Shown piece after piece: positions 6,937 through 7,334 of a stretch of DNA of 7,334 bases. The number at the start of each line of letters is the position of its first letter. Positions within the stretch are counted from its first letter, which is position 1. This stretch comes from Sphingomonadales bacterium. Its GTDB lineage: Bacteria; Pseudomonadota; Alphaproteobacteria; Sphingomonadales; Sphingomonadaceae. Both the position numbers and the translations under genes were made by a program. The notes under the pieces are model-generated. The model had not been told where the DNA came from, ran no database searches, and saw only the letters and a list, made by a program, of their open reading frames with translations. The stretch is from positions 1 through 7,334 of the forward strand of contig JAIVHR010000256.1 in assembly GCA_020200935.1 (NCBI GenBank), read 5' to 3'.

Positions 6937-6962
6937 CCGTTCGGGCTGAGCCTGTCGAAGCC
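6937..6962 (+). repeat. REP-like palindromic repeat, family B, copy 1
   Basis: It starts CCGTTCGGGCTGAG and ends CCTGTCGAAGCC. It can fold internally with GGCT (6944-6947) pairing AGCC (6959-6962). It matches the inverted copy at 7001-7026 at 21 of 26 positions. I recall repeats of the CTTCGACAGGCTCAG type as very common between genes in sphingomonads and relatives. Confidence 0.8.
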
Positions 6963-6967
6963 TCGTA

Positions 6968-6992
6968 CTTTCTTTTGCAGCGTCGAAGAAAG
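6968..6992. other. Hairpin in the centre of the pyrG-regulator spacer
   Basis: CTTTCTT (6968-6974) and AAGAAAG (6986-6992) form seven perfect base pairs around an 11-base loop, at the centre of the two inverted family-B repeats. The unit 6937-7027 therefore has nested dyad symmetry. It could mark the 3' end of pyrG mRNA. Confidence 0.45.
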
Positions 6993-6999
6993 AAGAACA

Positions 7000-7027
7000 G
7001 CCCTTCGACGGGCTCAGGGCGAACGGG
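7000..7027 (-). repeat. REP-like palindromic repeat, family B, copy 2 (inverted)
   Basis: It reads GCCCTTCGACGGGCTCAG then GGCGAACGGG on the plus strand, the reverse of copy 1. Its internal stem is CCCT pairing AGGG (five pairs with the next G-C). It ends five bases before the pyrG stop codon, so it lies at the immediate 3' end of pyrG. Confidence 0.8.
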
Positions 7028-7032
7028 AAAAT

Positions 7033-7334
7033 CTAGACCAAACGCGACTGTCTTACCGCCGCTTCGATGAAGCTGGCAAATAGCGGATGCGGATCGAAGG
7101 GGCGGGATTTGAGTTCGGGGTGGAACTGGACGCCGATGAACCAGTCATGGTCGGGCCGTTCGATCGTTTCGGGCAGCCGGCCGTCGGGCGACATGCCCGA
7201 AAAGACGAGGCCGCCCTTTTCCAGCGCGTCGACATAATGCGTGTTGACCTCGTAGCGGTGGCGGTGGCGCTCGCTGATCTCGGTCGCGCCGTAGATCGTC
7301 GAGATGTGGCTGTTGCCCGTGAGCTTCGCCGGAT
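7033..7334 (-). CDS. pyrG: CTP synthase, C-terminal 99 residues (5' part beyond window)
   Basis: CTP synthase makes CTP from UTP with glutamine-derived ammonia and ATP in the cytoplasm, the last step of pyrimidine nucleotide synthesis. The visible part is the end of the class I glutamine amidotransferase domain. It reads [20 protein letters not shown], then [10 protein letters not shown], and [20 protein letters not shown], ending in RQSRLV and a TAG at 7033-7035. FHPE carries the His and Glu of the glutaminase catalytic triad; the nucleophilic Cys lies outside the window. [11 protein letters not shown] is diagnostic of PyrG. No defect is seen in this part. The gene is followed by a REP doublet and then the Crp/Fnr gene. 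Confidence 0.96.
   Translation of the reverse strand, partial: PAKLTGNSHISTIYGATEISERHRHRYEVNTHYVDALEKGGLVFSGMSPDGRLPETIERPDHDWFIGVQFHPELKSRPFDPHPLFASFIEAAVRQSRLV

Noticed and set aside
6066..6949. Plus-strand frames over the Crp/Fnr gene (for example 6146-6949)
   Set aside because: Antisense to an intact Crp/Fnr protein with a good ribosome binding site; no family resemblance.
6937..7027. The paired repeats as transposon ends or an attachment site
   Set aside because: Only about 90 bases lie across the pair with no coding capacity, no target duplication is visible, and the motif fits a dispersed REP-type repeat.

Overview
The window is high-GC DNA (about two-thirds G+C where I counted rows by hand). 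It looks like a chromosomal core region of an alphaproteobacterium, most likely a sphingomonad. The reasons are the short ProS without a full editing insert, a DnaE with a sphingomonad-style N-terminus, and two kinds of short palindromic intergenic repeat that I recall from that group. No RNA gene, CRISPR array, phage or insertion sequence is visible. No gene-free stretch exceeds about 150 bases.

All genes lie on the minus strand, so transcription runs from high to low coordinates. The order is: the C-terminal end of pyrG (CTP synthase, cut by the right edge), a Crp/Fnr-family regulator, proS (prolyl-tRNA synthetase), a LolC/E-type permease, lolD (its ATPase partner, overlapping by 4 bases), and dnaE (replicative DNA polymerase III alpha, running off the left edge). 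lolC and lolD together form the inner-membrane machine that releases lipoproteins to the outer-membrane sorting pathway. The other genes serve translation, nucleotide synthesis, replication and regulation. I recall proS-lolC-lolD-dnaE as a common neighbourhood in this group.

The main surprises are defects and mosaics inside housekeeping genes. (1) dnaE has lost roughly 34 conserved codons near position 1232 and changes frame there, separating the first two catalytic aspartates from the third. (2) The lolC-type protein stops right after its last membrane helix, without the conserved C-terminal tail. (3) The middle third of proS (about 5160-5540) has much lower GC and different codon use from its own flanks, as if replaced by recombination. 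(4) Two intergenic spacers each carry an inverted pair of REP-like palindromes of different families. One pair shows compensatory base changes that preserve each internal stem.

I found no clear evidence of a new multi-gene system. The dnaE and lolC defects could be assembly errors, and I treat that as at least as likely as real mutation.
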